Positions 1 through 8,338 of a stretch of DNA of 14,256 bases are shown piece by piece. The first letter of the stretch is position 1. Every line of letters begins with the position of its first letter. Source of the DNA: Chitinophagales bacterium. GTDB taxonomy: Bacteria; Bacteroidota; Bacteroidia; Chitinophagales; Chitinophagaceae. The notes under the pieces are model-generated. The model saw only the letters and a list, made by a program, of their open reading frames with translations, ran no database searches and was not told the DNA's origin. The stretch lies in NCBI GenBank assembly GCA_015654495.1, contig JAATGW010000125.1, forward strand, positions 1 through 14,256, given 5' to 3'. The translations under genes were made by a program, and so were the position numbers.

Positions 1-1752
1 ATTGCCGGTCTGAAATTCAACATAGTCAATATCATTATATCGGCTCTTGTTTTTGCATTGGGCGACGATTATAGTTTATTCATTCTGGACGGGTTGATCA
101 ACGAATACAAAACCGGCAGAAAAAATCTGTCTTCATTTAAATCCTCAATCATTCTTTCCGCCCTTACCACCATTACCGGTTTGGGTGTGCTGATCTTTGC
201 AAAACATCCTGCATTGAGGTCAATAGCAATGATCTCAATAATTGGTATTGCTTCGGTAGCCCTCATAGCACAGGTGATGATCCCTTTTCTTTTTTCGATA
301 CTAATTAAAAACAGGGTGCAAAAGAAATATTTCCCCTGGACTGCAAAAGGGTTATTCGTATCAGTATTTGCATTCTGCTATTTCGTAGTCGGTTGTATTT
401 TATGTACCCTACTGGGTTGGGTATTGTATCTGTTCAGGCCATTTGCCCGCGAATCAGTGAAACTTTTTTATCATACAATTATTTCGAAATATTGCTGGTC
501 GGTGATGTATATCATGGGAAACAACAAAAAGAAGATCATCAATTCAGGCAACGAAGATTTTAGTAAACCGGCTGTGATCATTGCCAATCATCAATCGTTT
601 CTTGATATCCTTTGTATGATAATGCTTCATCCGAAATTAATCCTGTTTACAAACAAATGGGTGTGGAATTCACCCGTATTTGGAGCAGTCGTAAGGATAG
701 CTGATTATTTCCCAGTTGCCAGTGGTGTGGAAAACGGTATTGAAAGGATTGCTGAACGGGTAAGCAAAGGATACTCCGTTGTAATATTTCCGGAGGGTAC
801 AAGAACTGTTGATGGAACGATAAAACGGTTTCATAAAGGAGCGTTTTTCCTGGCGGAACAATTAAATCTCGACATTGTACCTGTAGTTATTCACGGAACA
901 GGCTATTCGATGACGAAGGGTGACTTTCTTCTCAAAGATGGATCCATAACATTGCAAATACTTCCGCGGATAAAACCTGGCGATCTGAATTTAGGAAGCG
1001 GTTATGCCGACCGAACCAGGCAGGTAGCCCGTTATTTCAGAACAGCATATACAAAATTGAAATCTGTTTCTGAAACGCCTGCCTATTTCCGTGAGAGGTT
1101 AAAATACAATTTCATTTATAAAGGTCCGGTTCTTGAATGGTATATGCGCATCAAGACCAGGCTCGAGAATAACTATCAACCATTCCATGAGCTTGTGCCT
1201 CTTAAAGGCCGCGTGCTTGATATCGGTTGTGGTTATGGTTTTATGAGTTATATGCTGCATTTCTGTTCTTCAGAAAGAATCATCACAGGCGTTGATTACG
1301 ATGAAGAAAAAATTGAGACTGCCAATCATTGTTTCAGCCGGCACAGCAATATTAACTTTGAATCTGCTGATATTATGAAATACAGGTTTGAACGATATGA
1401 CTGCATCATATTGGCGGATATGCTGCACTACCTTCAGCCTGATGATCAGAAAAGCCTTCTTGAAAAATGTATCGGCCACCTGAACAATGGTGGTATAGTG
1501 ATTGTTCGGGATGGCAACAGTGATCTGGAGAAAAAGCACAGAGGTACAGTATTGACAGAATTCTTTTCAACCCGTGTTATTGGCTTCAATAAAACCAGCA
1601 GCCTGGGCTTGTCATTTATGTCAGGCGATGTTGTAAGAGAAATTGCAAATCGTTATAATCTTCAGATCAGAGAAATTGATCAGTCGAAGTATACTTCAAA
1701 TATGATGTTTATCCTGAAAAAAGAAAAGGATCCGGATTATGCAGCAGTTTGA
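1..1752 (+). CDS. MMPL exporter C-terminus fused to PlsC acyltransferase and SAM methyltransferase (5' partial)
   Basis: The frame is open from base 1 with no stop, so the 5' end lies outside the window; the visible part is 583 codons. Residues 1-140 (window numbering) are hydrophobic, with several membrane segments and the motif ALGDDYSLF, which fits the GxxxDY helix of MMPL/RND lipid exporters. A PlsC-like domain follows: NHQSFLD at 196-202 (the NHx4D catalytic box) and FPEGTR at 263-268. The C-terminal 180 residues form a class I methyltransferase with the SAM loop VLDIGCGYG at 405-413. Pigment clusters of the flexirubin/aryl polyene type carry an MMPL exporter and acyltransferases; export and acyl transfer of the polyene is the likely job, and the methyltransferase substrate is unknown. 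The stop overlaps the next start by 14 bases, which suggests translational coupling. Domain calls are firm; the pathway role is inferred. Confidence 0.85.
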   Translation: MAGLKFNIVNIIISALVFALGDDYSLFILDGLINEYKTGRKNLSSFKSSIILSALTTITGLGVLIFAKHPALRSIAMISIIGIASVALIAQVMIPFLFSILIKNRVQKKYFPWTAKGLFVSVFAFCYFVVGCILCTLLGWVLYLFRPFARESVKLFYHTIISKYCWSVMYIMGNNKKKIINSGNEDFSKPAVIIANHQSFLDILCMIMLHPKLILFTNKWVWNSPVFGAVVRIADYFPVASGVENGIERIAERVSKGYSVVIFPEGTRTVDGTIKRFHKGAFFLAEQLNLDIVPVVIHGTGYSMTKGDFLLKDGSITLQILPRIKPGDLNLGSGYADRTRQVARYFRTAYTKLKSVSETPAYFRERLKYNFIYKGPVLEWYMRIKTRLENNYQPFHELVPLKGRVLDIGCGYGFMSYMLHFCSSERIITGVDYDEEKIETANHCFSRHSNINFESADIMKYRFERYDCIILADMLHYLQPDDQKSLLEKCIGHLNNGGIVIVRDGNSDLEKKHRGTVLTEFFSTRVIGFNKTSSLGLSFMSGDVVREIANRYNLQIREIDQSKYTSNMMFILKKEKDPDYAAV

Positions 1753-3250
1753 TATTGTGATTATAGGAAGCGGTATGGGTGGTCTCGTATGCGGAGATCT
1801 TCTCAGTAGGGAAGGCTACCAGGTATGTATAATTGAAAAAAACAAACAACTCGGCGGCTGCCTGCAAACCTATGCAAGGGACAAAAAAATATTCGACTCT
1901 GGCGTGCACTACCTCGGAGGCCTGGATAAAGGACAGAATCTGTGGAAAGTCTTCCAGTACATGGGCCTGATGGACAGGCTCAAACTGGAGCGAATGGATG
2001 ATAACTGTTTTGACAAAATCATCATTGAGAATGACCGGAAAGAATATTCATTTGCACAAGGCTATGAGAATTTCATCTCTACATTGCTAAAAGATTTTCC
2101 GGATGATGAAGATGATTTAAGAGCCTATTGTGATGAGATCCGCGATATCTGTTCCCGTTTTCCATTGTATAACCTGAGGACCGGTGGTAAATTTGAGGAA
2201 AAGGGATCATCGCTTGAAACAGATACCGAAACCTTTATTGCATCCTATATAAAAAATCCGAAGCTTCAGGCTGTGCTCGCCGGAAATAATATCCTCTATG
2301 CAGGTCAGCGCGATAAAACTCCTGTTTATGTACATGCACTGATTCAGAATCACTATATAGAAAGTTCCTGGAAATGTATTAATGGTGGTTCCCAGATAAG
2401 TAAATTTCTCGCGGCCAATATCAGGGATGCCGGTGGTGTTATTTTACGGAATGCGGAAGTAAAAGCAATTGCAGGTGAGGATGGATTGGCAGCCTATGCC
2501 GAGCTCGCTGATGGAAGCAGGATTTATGGGAAGCAATTTATTTCCAATCTTCATCCTTTGCAAACCATCAATTTGCTGAGAAATCTGGAACTGAAAGCTG
2601 CTTACCGGAACAGGATTAAAATGACTGAAAACACCGTCTCTTCCTTCACAATAAATATCGTGCTGAAAAAAAACACCGTCCCTTACATGCGGCACAATGT
2701 TTACTTTCAGCGTGAAGGAAAAGCATGGACAATGGCCCAGTATTCAGATGCTGACTGGCCATTGGGGTATGCATTATTTCATACACATCAGCAGGATAAT
2801 CATGAATTCGCTGAATCAGCGAGCGTGATTACCTATATGCATTATAAGGAGGTGGAAAAATGGGCTTCAACTGTAAATACAACCAATGAGCCATGCGACC
2901 GCGGTGATGATTATAAAACATTTAAACATGAAAGGGCTGAAAAATTGCTTAGTTGTGTTTATGAGAGATTTCCACTTCTGAAAGAAAGCATTGTGGATTA
3001 TTATGTTGCAACACCTTTATCTTATCGGGATTATATCGGAAATGGTGACGGAAGTATGTACGGTATTGCAAAAGACTACAATGAACCATTTAAAACCCTG
3101 ATCCCTGCACGTACCCGGATTCCCAACCTCTTTCTTACTGGCCAGAATCTCAATCTCCATGGTGTATTAGGTGCTACTATGAGTGGTGTTGTAACAACCA
3201 TCACTATAATGGGAAATGAATCTGTGATTGAAAAAATAAATAATGCCTAG
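1739..3250 (+). CDS. FAD-dependent phytoene desaturase/CrtI-like oxidoreductase
   Basis: This 503-aa protein opens with an FAD-binding Rossmann fold: IGSGMGGL at 9-16, the ribose-binding acidic residue E33 at the end of strand 2, and then LGGCLQT at 38-44. The C-terminal part has the flavin-proximal signature LFLTGQNLNLHGVLGAT typical of the CrtI/retinol-saturase family. The length is normal for that family. Members of the family desaturate or saturate polyene chains; in flexirubin-type clusters a protein of this kind sits beside the exporter and probably acts on the polyene or its aryl head. The ATG overlaps the preceding gene by 14 bases and the stop overlaps the next start by 8 bases. The exact reaction cannot be read from the sequence. 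Confidence 0.85.
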   Translation: MQQFDIVIIGSGMGGLVCGDLLSREGYQVCIIEKNKQLGGCLQTYARDKKIFDSGVHYLGGLDKGQNLWKVFQYMGLMDRLKLERMDDNCFDKIIIENDRKEYSFAQGYENFISTLLKDFPDDEDDLRAYCDEIRDICSRFPLYNLRTGGKFEEKGSSLETDTETFIASYIKNPKLQAVLAGNNILYAGQRDKTPVYVHALIQNHYIESSWKCINGGSQISKFLAANIRDAGGVILRNAEVKAIAGEDGLAAYAELADGSRIYGKQFISNLHPLQTINLLRNLELKAAYRNRIKMTENTVSSFTINIVLKKNTVPYMRHNVYFQREGKAWTMAQYSDADWPLGYALFHTHQQDNHEFAESASVITYMHYKEVEKWASTVNTTNEPCDRGDDYKTFKHERAEKLLSCVYERFPLLKESIVDYYVATPLSYRDYIGNGDGSMYGIAKDYNEPFKTLIPARTRIPNLFLTGQNLNLHGVLGATMSGVVTTITIMGNESVIEKINNA

Positions 3251-4916
3251 AAGAAAAAATATTCTGAGATGGTCGTTCTATGTGATTTCGGCAATTATTT
3301 TATTGTTTCTGGCCGGCTTCATTTACCTGGTGATCGTATCAAAGGCAAATCCCCCATCAATAAAAAATCATCAGGCTGACTCACTGCAAAGAACAGATCA
3401 TGGTAATGGATTTTATACGCTCAATAAAAACTGGTTCAGAAAAAGTTCTTCCGGTTTGTTTGAAATGTATGTGGAAGGTGATCCATACCAGATGGGTGTG
3501 GTAAATGGAAAACTCAGCCAGGAACTTGTAGTTCGTCAGGAAGAGTTGTTTAATGATCAGATAGGTAAAATGATACCTTCAAAATTCTATCTGCATTTCC
3601 TCAAATATTTTGTCGGTTGGTTTAACCGCGATCTTGATAAAAATGTGAAAGAGGAATATCGTGAAGAGATCTATGGTGTATCGGGATCCGCTTCAAAAGA
3701 TTTTGCTTATATCGGCACACCCTACCAGCGCATACTCAATTACCACGCTGCCCATGATATTGGTCATGCGCTGCAAAGCATGGCTCTCGTTGGCTGTACT
3801 TCATTCGGAACCTGGAACAGTATGTCGGCTGACAGCACCATGATCATCGGAAGGAATTTTGATTTTTATGTAGGTGATCAGTTTGCAGAAGATAAAATAG
3901 TGGCATTTTTCAAGCCTGAATCCGGAAACAGGTTTATGACTGTAACCTGGGGTGGATTCATAGGAGCTGTTTCCGGAATGAATGAAAAAGGACTTACAGT
4001 AACCATCAATGCGGCAAAAACCAATATCCCTTCTGGCTCAGCAACTCCTGTGTCATTGGTTGCGCGCGAAATACTACAGTATGCGGATAATATCGCTCAG
4101 GCAAAGGCTATTGCAGCAAGCCGTAAAATGTTTGTGAGCGAATCTTTTCTTATTGGTTCTGCTGCTGACCGCAAGGCGGTAATTATTGAAAAAACACCGG
4201 ATACAATGGACATGTACGATCCGGCCAGAGATTTTATAGTCTGTGCAAATCATTTCCAGGGTAATTCATTACTAAAATCAAAGGAGAATGAAGAGCAGAT
4301 GAACGAAAGTGCATCAGTATACCGTTATCGTCGTTTGCAGGAGCTCCTTGATTCAAATGGAAAAAACACAGTTGAAAAAACCATACGCATATTACGCGAC
4401 CGGAAGGGAGTTGGGAATACGGATATCGGATTGGGTAATGAAAAATCCATCAATCAGCTTATCGCACATCATTCCATTGTATTTGAGCCTGAAAAAAGAT
4501 TGGTCTGGGTTTCAACGGATCCCTGGCAACTCGGGGAATTTGTTGCCTATGATCTCAATAAAGTTTTCAATCTTGCAGGTAAACAGAATAATGATGAGAT
4601 TGCAGAAGTTCGGCTTTCAGTAGGAGCGGATGATTTTCTCAATACAGAGGCATTTGCTAAGTTTGAAAGATTCCGGGGATACCGCAAACGTATATCCGCA
4701 CACGAAAAAGTAAATGCTGATAGTATTGTGGATTCCAATCCCGCATATTATCATGCATGGGTACTGGCCGGTGATGAGAGTGCGAGGAACAACGACTATG
4801 CTAAGGCATTGATGTTTTACCAGGGAGCTCTTCAAAAAGAAATTGCAACAAAAAAGGAAAAAGATTATATCGAAGAACAGATTAAAAAACTGCAGCCGGA
4901 AAAACTAAAAAAATGA
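3243..4916 (+). CDS. Membrane-anchored C45/penicillin-acylase-like Ntn hydrolase or acyltransferase
   Basis: The protein has 557 residues. Positively charged MPRRKNILR is followed by one membrane segment (about 10-32), giving a signal anchor with the rest probably periplasmic. The core resembles the acyl-CoA:6-aminopenicillanate acyltransferase/choloylglycine hydrolase (Ntn) fold: GC at 184-185 is the expected self-cleavage site with C185 as nucleophile, GRNFDF at 203-208 supplies the conserved Arg204 and Asp207, and MNEKGLTVTINAAKT follows. The last 60 residues look like a TPR-type helical hairpin (AWVLAGDESARNNDYAKAL). The family hydrolyses or transfers acyl groups on amide or ester bonds. 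In this operon it could attach the polyene acyl chain to its partner or process the product; that role is inferred. The start overlaps the previous stop by 8 bases and the end shares ATGA with acpS. Confidence 0.78.
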   Translation: MPRRKNILRWSFYVISAIILLFLAGFIYLVIVSKANPPSIKNHQADSLQRTDHGNGFYTLNKNWFRKSSSGLFEMYVEGDPYQMGVVNGKLSQELVVRQEELFNDQIGKMIPSKFYLHFLKYFVGWFNRDLDKNVKEEYREEIYGVSGSASKDFAYIGTPYQRILNYHAAHDIGHALQSMALVGCTSFGTWNSMSADSTMIIGRNFDFYVGDQFAEDKIVAFFKPESGNRFMTVTWGGFIGAVSGMNEKGLTVTINAAKTNIPSGSATPVSLVAREILQYADNIAQAKAIAASRKMFVSESFLIGSAADRKAVIIEKTPDTMDMYDPARDFIVCANHFQGNSLLKSKENEEQMNESASVYRYRRLQELLDSNGKNTVEKTIRILRDRKGVGNTDIGLGNEKSINQLIAHHSIVFEPEKRLVWVSTDPWQLGEFVAYDLNKVFNLAGKQNNDEIAEVRLSVGADDFLNTEAFAKFERFRGYRKRISAHEKVNADSIVDSNPAYYHAWVLAGDESARNNDYAKALMFYQGALQKEIATKKEKDYIEEQIKKLQPEKLKK

Positions 4917-5287
4917 TCCGTGGCATTGGCATAGATATGATCGAAGTGGAACGCGTTGCGGCCAAGATCGGAAAAGATATGGGCTTTCGTGAGCTTGTTT
5001 TCTCAGCTGCGGAAATCGAATATTGTGACAGGATGACTTATGCTGCCGAACATTATGCGGCACGCTTTGCTGCCAAGGAAGCTTTTTTCAAGGCAGTCGG
5101 TACAGGTTGGAAAAATGGTACCGCATTCAATGAAGTTGAAATTGTACACGACTCCGAAGGCCGGCCCTCTATCAAACTCAGCGGAAATACGGCTATTACA
5201 TTAGCAAATATTGCATCGCAAAAAATCACGGTTTCATTGTCACATATCAAATCCGTTGCAACAGCTATTGTCATTATCGAAATATAA
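4913..5287 (+). CDS. acpS: Holo-ACP synthase (4'-phosphopantetheinyl transferase, AcpS type)
   Basis: This is a 124-aa protein of the usual AcpS length. It has the N-terminal signature GIGIDMIEVER with Mg-binding D8 and the second signature FAAKEAFFKA, which carries E56. It transfers 4'-phosphopantetheine from CoA to a serine of acyl carrier protein. Placed within the pigment operon and joined to the previous gene by an ATGA overlap, it probably activates the dedicated pigment ACPs, which lie outside the window. Whether it is the only AcpS of the genome, or a dedicated paralogue, cannot be told from here. Confidence 0.92.
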   Translation: MIRGIGIDMIEVERVAAKIGKDMGFRELVFSAAEIEYCDRMTYAAEHYAARFAAKEAFFKAVGTGWKNGTAFNEVEIVHDSEGRPSIKLSGNTAITLANIASQKITVSLSHIKSVATAIVIIEI

Positions 5288-5288
5288 A

Positions 5289-6578
5289 ATGAATATTCCG
5301 GAAATATCTTTTCAGTCTGGGCCAGCGATCCTTGAGTTACAGGAAAAAAAACTGCAGCAATTGCTTCCCTATCTGCAGCAGTATTCTCCGTTTTACCGCG
5401 AATTATTTGAAAAGAATGGGATTGTACCGGCCACTATCAACGGACTCGACGGCCTGAAATCAATTCCGGTGACAACAAAGGAAGACCTGCAGCAACGGAA
5501 CCTGGATTTTTTATGTGTTCCACGGAATAAAATTATTGAGTATAGTTCAACTTCGGGTACCCTTGGTAGTCCGGTCACTATAATGCTGACCGAGAATGAT
5601 CTTACCCGCCTTGCTTATAATGAATATTGTTCTTTTGTTTGCGCCGGCGGGCAACCTGATGATATTTATCAGCTGATGCTTACGCTTGATCGTCAGTTCA
5701 TGGCTGGTATGGCTTATTATTCCGGTATCAGAAAGCTCGGAGCCGGAATTATCCGCCTCGGACCGGGAGTACCTTCATTGCAATGGGAAACTATTGAAAG
5801 AATAAAACCGACCGCGATTGTAGCAGTTCCATCTTTTATAGTGAAGCTGATCCAGTTTGCTCTGGAACATGGTATCGATATCAATAAAACATCCGTAAAG
5901 AAAGCAATATGTATCGGGGAGAATATCCGCAACACCGATTTTTCGTTCAATATGCTTGGGAAAAAAATAATCCAGCATTGGGATATTCAATTGTTTTCAA
6001 CATATGCTTCCACTGAAATGCAAACAGCCTTTACAGAATGCGTTGCAGGTAAGGGTGGTCATCTGAATCCTGAACTTCTTATACTTGAAGTGCTGAATGA
6101 ACAGGATCAGCCGGTAGGTCCGGGTGAAGCCGGCGAGGTAACCATTACTACGCTCGGTGTGGAAGCCATGCCCCTGCTCAGGTACAAGACCGGCGATATG
6201 TGCATGTATGTAAATGATCCATGCAGTTGCGGAAGAAATAGTGTAAGGCTTACGCCGGTTATCGGCCGAAAGAAGCAGATGATCAAATTCAAGGGAACCA
6301 CATTATATCCACCGGCTCTTTTTGATCTTTTAACTGAAATGGAGGAAATAGCAGATTTTGTAGCGGAGGTTTACGCAAATGATATCGGAATGGATGAAGT
6401 TTTGCTGCACCTGGAAGCTGTGAACTATAGTGAGGAAACCGACCGCAAAATCAGGGCCTACCTCCAGGCAAGGCTGCGGGTTAGTCCGCATATCAGATAT
6501 GTAAATAAGGACGAGATCCGAAAAATGCAGTTTCCGGAATCGGGCCGGAAGGCTGTGAAGTTTATTGACAGGAGATAG
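5289..6578 (+). CDS. Phenylacetate-CoA ligase-like adenylating enzyme (aryl acid activation)
   Basis: The 429-aa protein belongs to the AMP-forming ANL family of the short PaaK type. The phosphate-binding loop YSSTSGTLGSP starts at residue 85, YASTE lies at 239-243, YKTGD at 299-303, and the C-terminal subdomain ends with the candidate catalytic lysines K421/K423 (GRKAVKF). The ATG at 5289 is chosen because it lies one base after the acpS stop; the in-frame ATG at 5211 would run far into acpS. With a tyrosine ammonia-lyase in the same cluster, the likely substrate is 4-hydroxycinnamate, activated as the adenylate and loaded on CoA or ACP to prime the aryl polyene. Family is certain; substrate is inferred from context. 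Confidence 0.85.
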   Translation: MNIPEISFQSGPAILELQEKKLQQLLPYLQQYSPFYRELFEKNGIVPATINGLDGLKSIPVTTKEDLQQRNLDFLCVPRNKIIEYSSTSGTLGSPVTIMLTENDLTRLAYNEYCSFVCAGGQPDDIYQLMLTLDRQFMAGMAYYSGIRKLGAGIIRLGPGVPSLQWETIERIKPTAIVAVPSFIVKLIQFALEHGIDINKTSVKKAICIGENIRNTDFSFNMLGKKIIQHWDIQLFSTYASTEMQTAFTECVAGKGGHLNPELLILEVLNEQDQPVGPGEAGEVTITTLGVEAMPLLRYKTGDMCMYVNDPCSCGRNSVRLTPVIGRKKQMIKFKGTTLYPPALFDLLTEMEEIADFVAEVYANDIGMDEVLLHLEAVNYSEETDRKIRAYLQARLRVSPHIRYVNKDEIRKMQFPESGRKAVKFIDRR

Positions 6579-6581
6579 AGG

Positions 6582-7088
6582 GTGGAAGATCATGATTTCC
6601 CTGGGAGCCCCAGTCAATATCGGTTCCCACATGTTGATATTGGTGCATATGCATTCCATAAAGAAGCTTTACGGTTCATTATTCCTCATCAAATTATTAT
6701 ACTTACAGAGAACAGGAAATATCATTTTGTTGCTGAACTAACATTGAAAAGAAGCCATGTTTTAGACGAACAGAGCCAACCTGAGGACGATAAAGTAAAT
6801 TGGCTTTTTCTGAATGCGGGAGAGCTGCAATTTAGCTTTGTTTATAAAATCGAAACTCTTTTAGAAGCTAAATATGACAAGCCTTTTAAAGCAGAGTTAG
6901 CATTTACGATGATTGAAGCAGTAATAAAAGCTATTAAACTACATCATCCTTACCAGGTTTTGAGAGGACAGGAACTAATTGGCACAGTAAGATTAATTAA
7001 TGCATGGAGTAATGACTCGTGGACAAAATATATCAACCTCATATTTATTCCAGTTCAAATCATTAAATTAAATACGAATATTTATTAA
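6582..7088 (+). CDS. Unrecognised 168-aa protein
   Basis: The ORF opens with GTG three bases after the ligase stop and runs 168 codons. I do not recognise a family. It has no clear signal peptide, and the region around residues 95-125 is probably helical (ELAFTMIEAVIKAIKL). The last 7-8 codons overlap, in another frame, the first bases that read as RHS protein (from about 7067), so the C-terminus may be altered by the junction that brought in the RHS tip. It may be a small operon gene or the first gene of the inserted island. Codon use looks plausible for a real gene, but there is no direct proof of expression. Confidence 0.5.
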   Translation: MEDHDFPGSPSQYRFPHVDIGAYAFHKEALRFIIPHQIIILTENRKYHFVAELTLKRSHVLDEQSQPEDDKVNWLFLNAGELQFSFVYKIETLLEAKYDKPFKAELAFTMIEAVIKAIKLHHPYQVLRGQELIGTVRLINAWSNDSWTKYINLIFIPVQIIKLNTNIY

Positions 7089-8071
7089 GCGACCAACTGG
7101 GGAATGTAAGGGTGAGTTTTGAAGATAACGGGAGCGGCCAGGCGCTGGTTAAGCAGCAAAATGACTACTATGCCTTCGGGTTGATCATGCCTGGTGCGTA
7201 TACACCTGCTATACCAAATAAACAACTGTATAATGCCGGTTCCGAATGGCAGGATGATTTTGGTGGTATTATTGACTACTACAGCACTTTTTTCAGGGAA
7301 TATGATCCGGTACTGGGCAGGTTCAATGCAGCGGATCCTGAAGCCGAGGATAATGATTCCTGGACCGTTTATAACTACGGCCTGAATAACCCATTATATT
7401 TTAATGATCCTACTGGTGGCAAACAACAGAATGACCCCATAATGGATATTATCTATCAGCTTTATAATTCATCTTATGGGGGCACCTGGTCATCAACTGG
7501 GGGTATGGAAAAATTCGGGGCTGCTCAGAAAGCATTTGATGCTGGGGTGGCTATCATGGATAAATTCAATCTGTGGGGGCAGGAAGGAATGCCTGCAAAT
7601 ATTGCAGCTGCAATAAACAACTACTATAGGATTTCAGACAAAGAATGGCTTTTAGATAATCCTATAGACCCCACAAAATATGCAAGCGTTATTTGGGAAA
7701 ATGGAGTTGCTGAAATGGCTCCAATGCTTGACCCGATAATAGTGTATAAACGGTCGGGCTTCTGGGATACTGAACACTTGAATGATGCATTTTGGAAGAT
7801 TGTGAAGGAGGAGGCTTTTAAGCTTCGAAAGGAAGAGCATAGCCGATGGTATGATGATTTACCTTTTGGTGGAGTAAGGCAGGCACATTTTGCATTCAGT
7901 GAAGGCCGGATTGGAGAGGGAATCTGGCATTCTTCAATGGCTGTTAGTGATATATTTTTGTTGAAGGGTTTGGCAGTAGCTGGAGGAAAACTTGCCTGGA
8001 AGTTTGGGGCTAAGGTAATGCATAGGTTAGCTGCTAAGCCGGGGGGGACAAACTTTAGTTCAAGCAAATAG
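7067..8071 (+). pseudogene. Orphan RHS-repeat C-terminal tip with pretoxin region (truncated at 5' end, frameshifted at 3' end)
   Basis: From an in-frame TAA at 7064 the frame reads IKYEYLLSDQLGNVRVSF, then DYYAFGLIMPG, YDPVLGRFNAADP and NNPLYFNDPTG. These are the last blocks of an RHS/YD core (DHLGNVR, YYPFG, YDPxxGRF-DP and DPTG type). The thousand or more residues of signal, YD repeats and shell that should precede them are missing; a GTG at 7112 is the only near-cognate start and may not be used. Some 200 residues of pretoxin sequence follow DPTG, ending in an Ala/Gly/Lys-rich stretch. The frame is lost at the G run 8041-8047 and hits a TAG at 8069, just before the toxin domain, which continues in another frame. 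Intact RHS proteins encapsulate and deliver such C-terminal toxins. Confidence 0.8.
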
Positions 8072-8333
8072 AATTGCAGGTAATTTGTTTAGAGATGAAT
8101 TGGCTGCGGCATTAAGAGCGGAAGGGAGAACAGTTGAAACAGAGGTTTTCAAAAGAACCCCGTTTGGTAATTGGTTTATGGATATTGATGGTTGGCATAA
8201 TGGAATTAACTTGGGTGGTATAGAAGCTAAAGTAGGCGGATCTCGTTATCATACGTTACAAAGATTAAAAGATGCTTGGCTTGGGGCAAATGGGTATCCT
8301 GTAAACTTAGTCCGAAAGCCTGCGAATTGGTAA
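8046..8333 (+). pseudogene. PD-(D/E)XK-like nuclease toxin domain, cut off from the RHS tip by a frameshift
   Basis: This frame reads GQTLVQANRIAGNLFRDEL and on to a TAA at 8331. It forms a compact ~90-aa domain with an early helix containing E (RDELAAALRAEGR), an Asp after a strand (FMDID, D at 8181), and GGIEAKVG with E at 8223 and K at 8229. The D...ExK layout fits the PD-(D/E)XK nuclease fold seen in polymorphic-toxin tips. There is no ATG; a TTG at 8085 is available, but independent translation would drop the N-terminal helix context. Removing one G from the seven at 8041-8047 fuses it exactly to the RHS pretoxin, giving AAKPGGQTLVQANRIAG. It is therefore best read as the 3' part of the broken RHS gene rather than a separate gene. 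Nuclease activity is inferred. Confidence 0.72.
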
Positions 8334-8338
8334 GAAAA

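Noticed and set aside
5211..5288. Upstream ATG extending the ligase by 26 residues
   Set aside because: It lies deep in acpS; the ATG at 5289 follows the acpS stop by one base and gives the normal N-terminus.
8276..8338. Upstream ATG extending the immunity protein
   Set aside because: The extra 21 codons lie inside the toxin domain; the ATG at 8339 fits standard toxin/immunity spacing.
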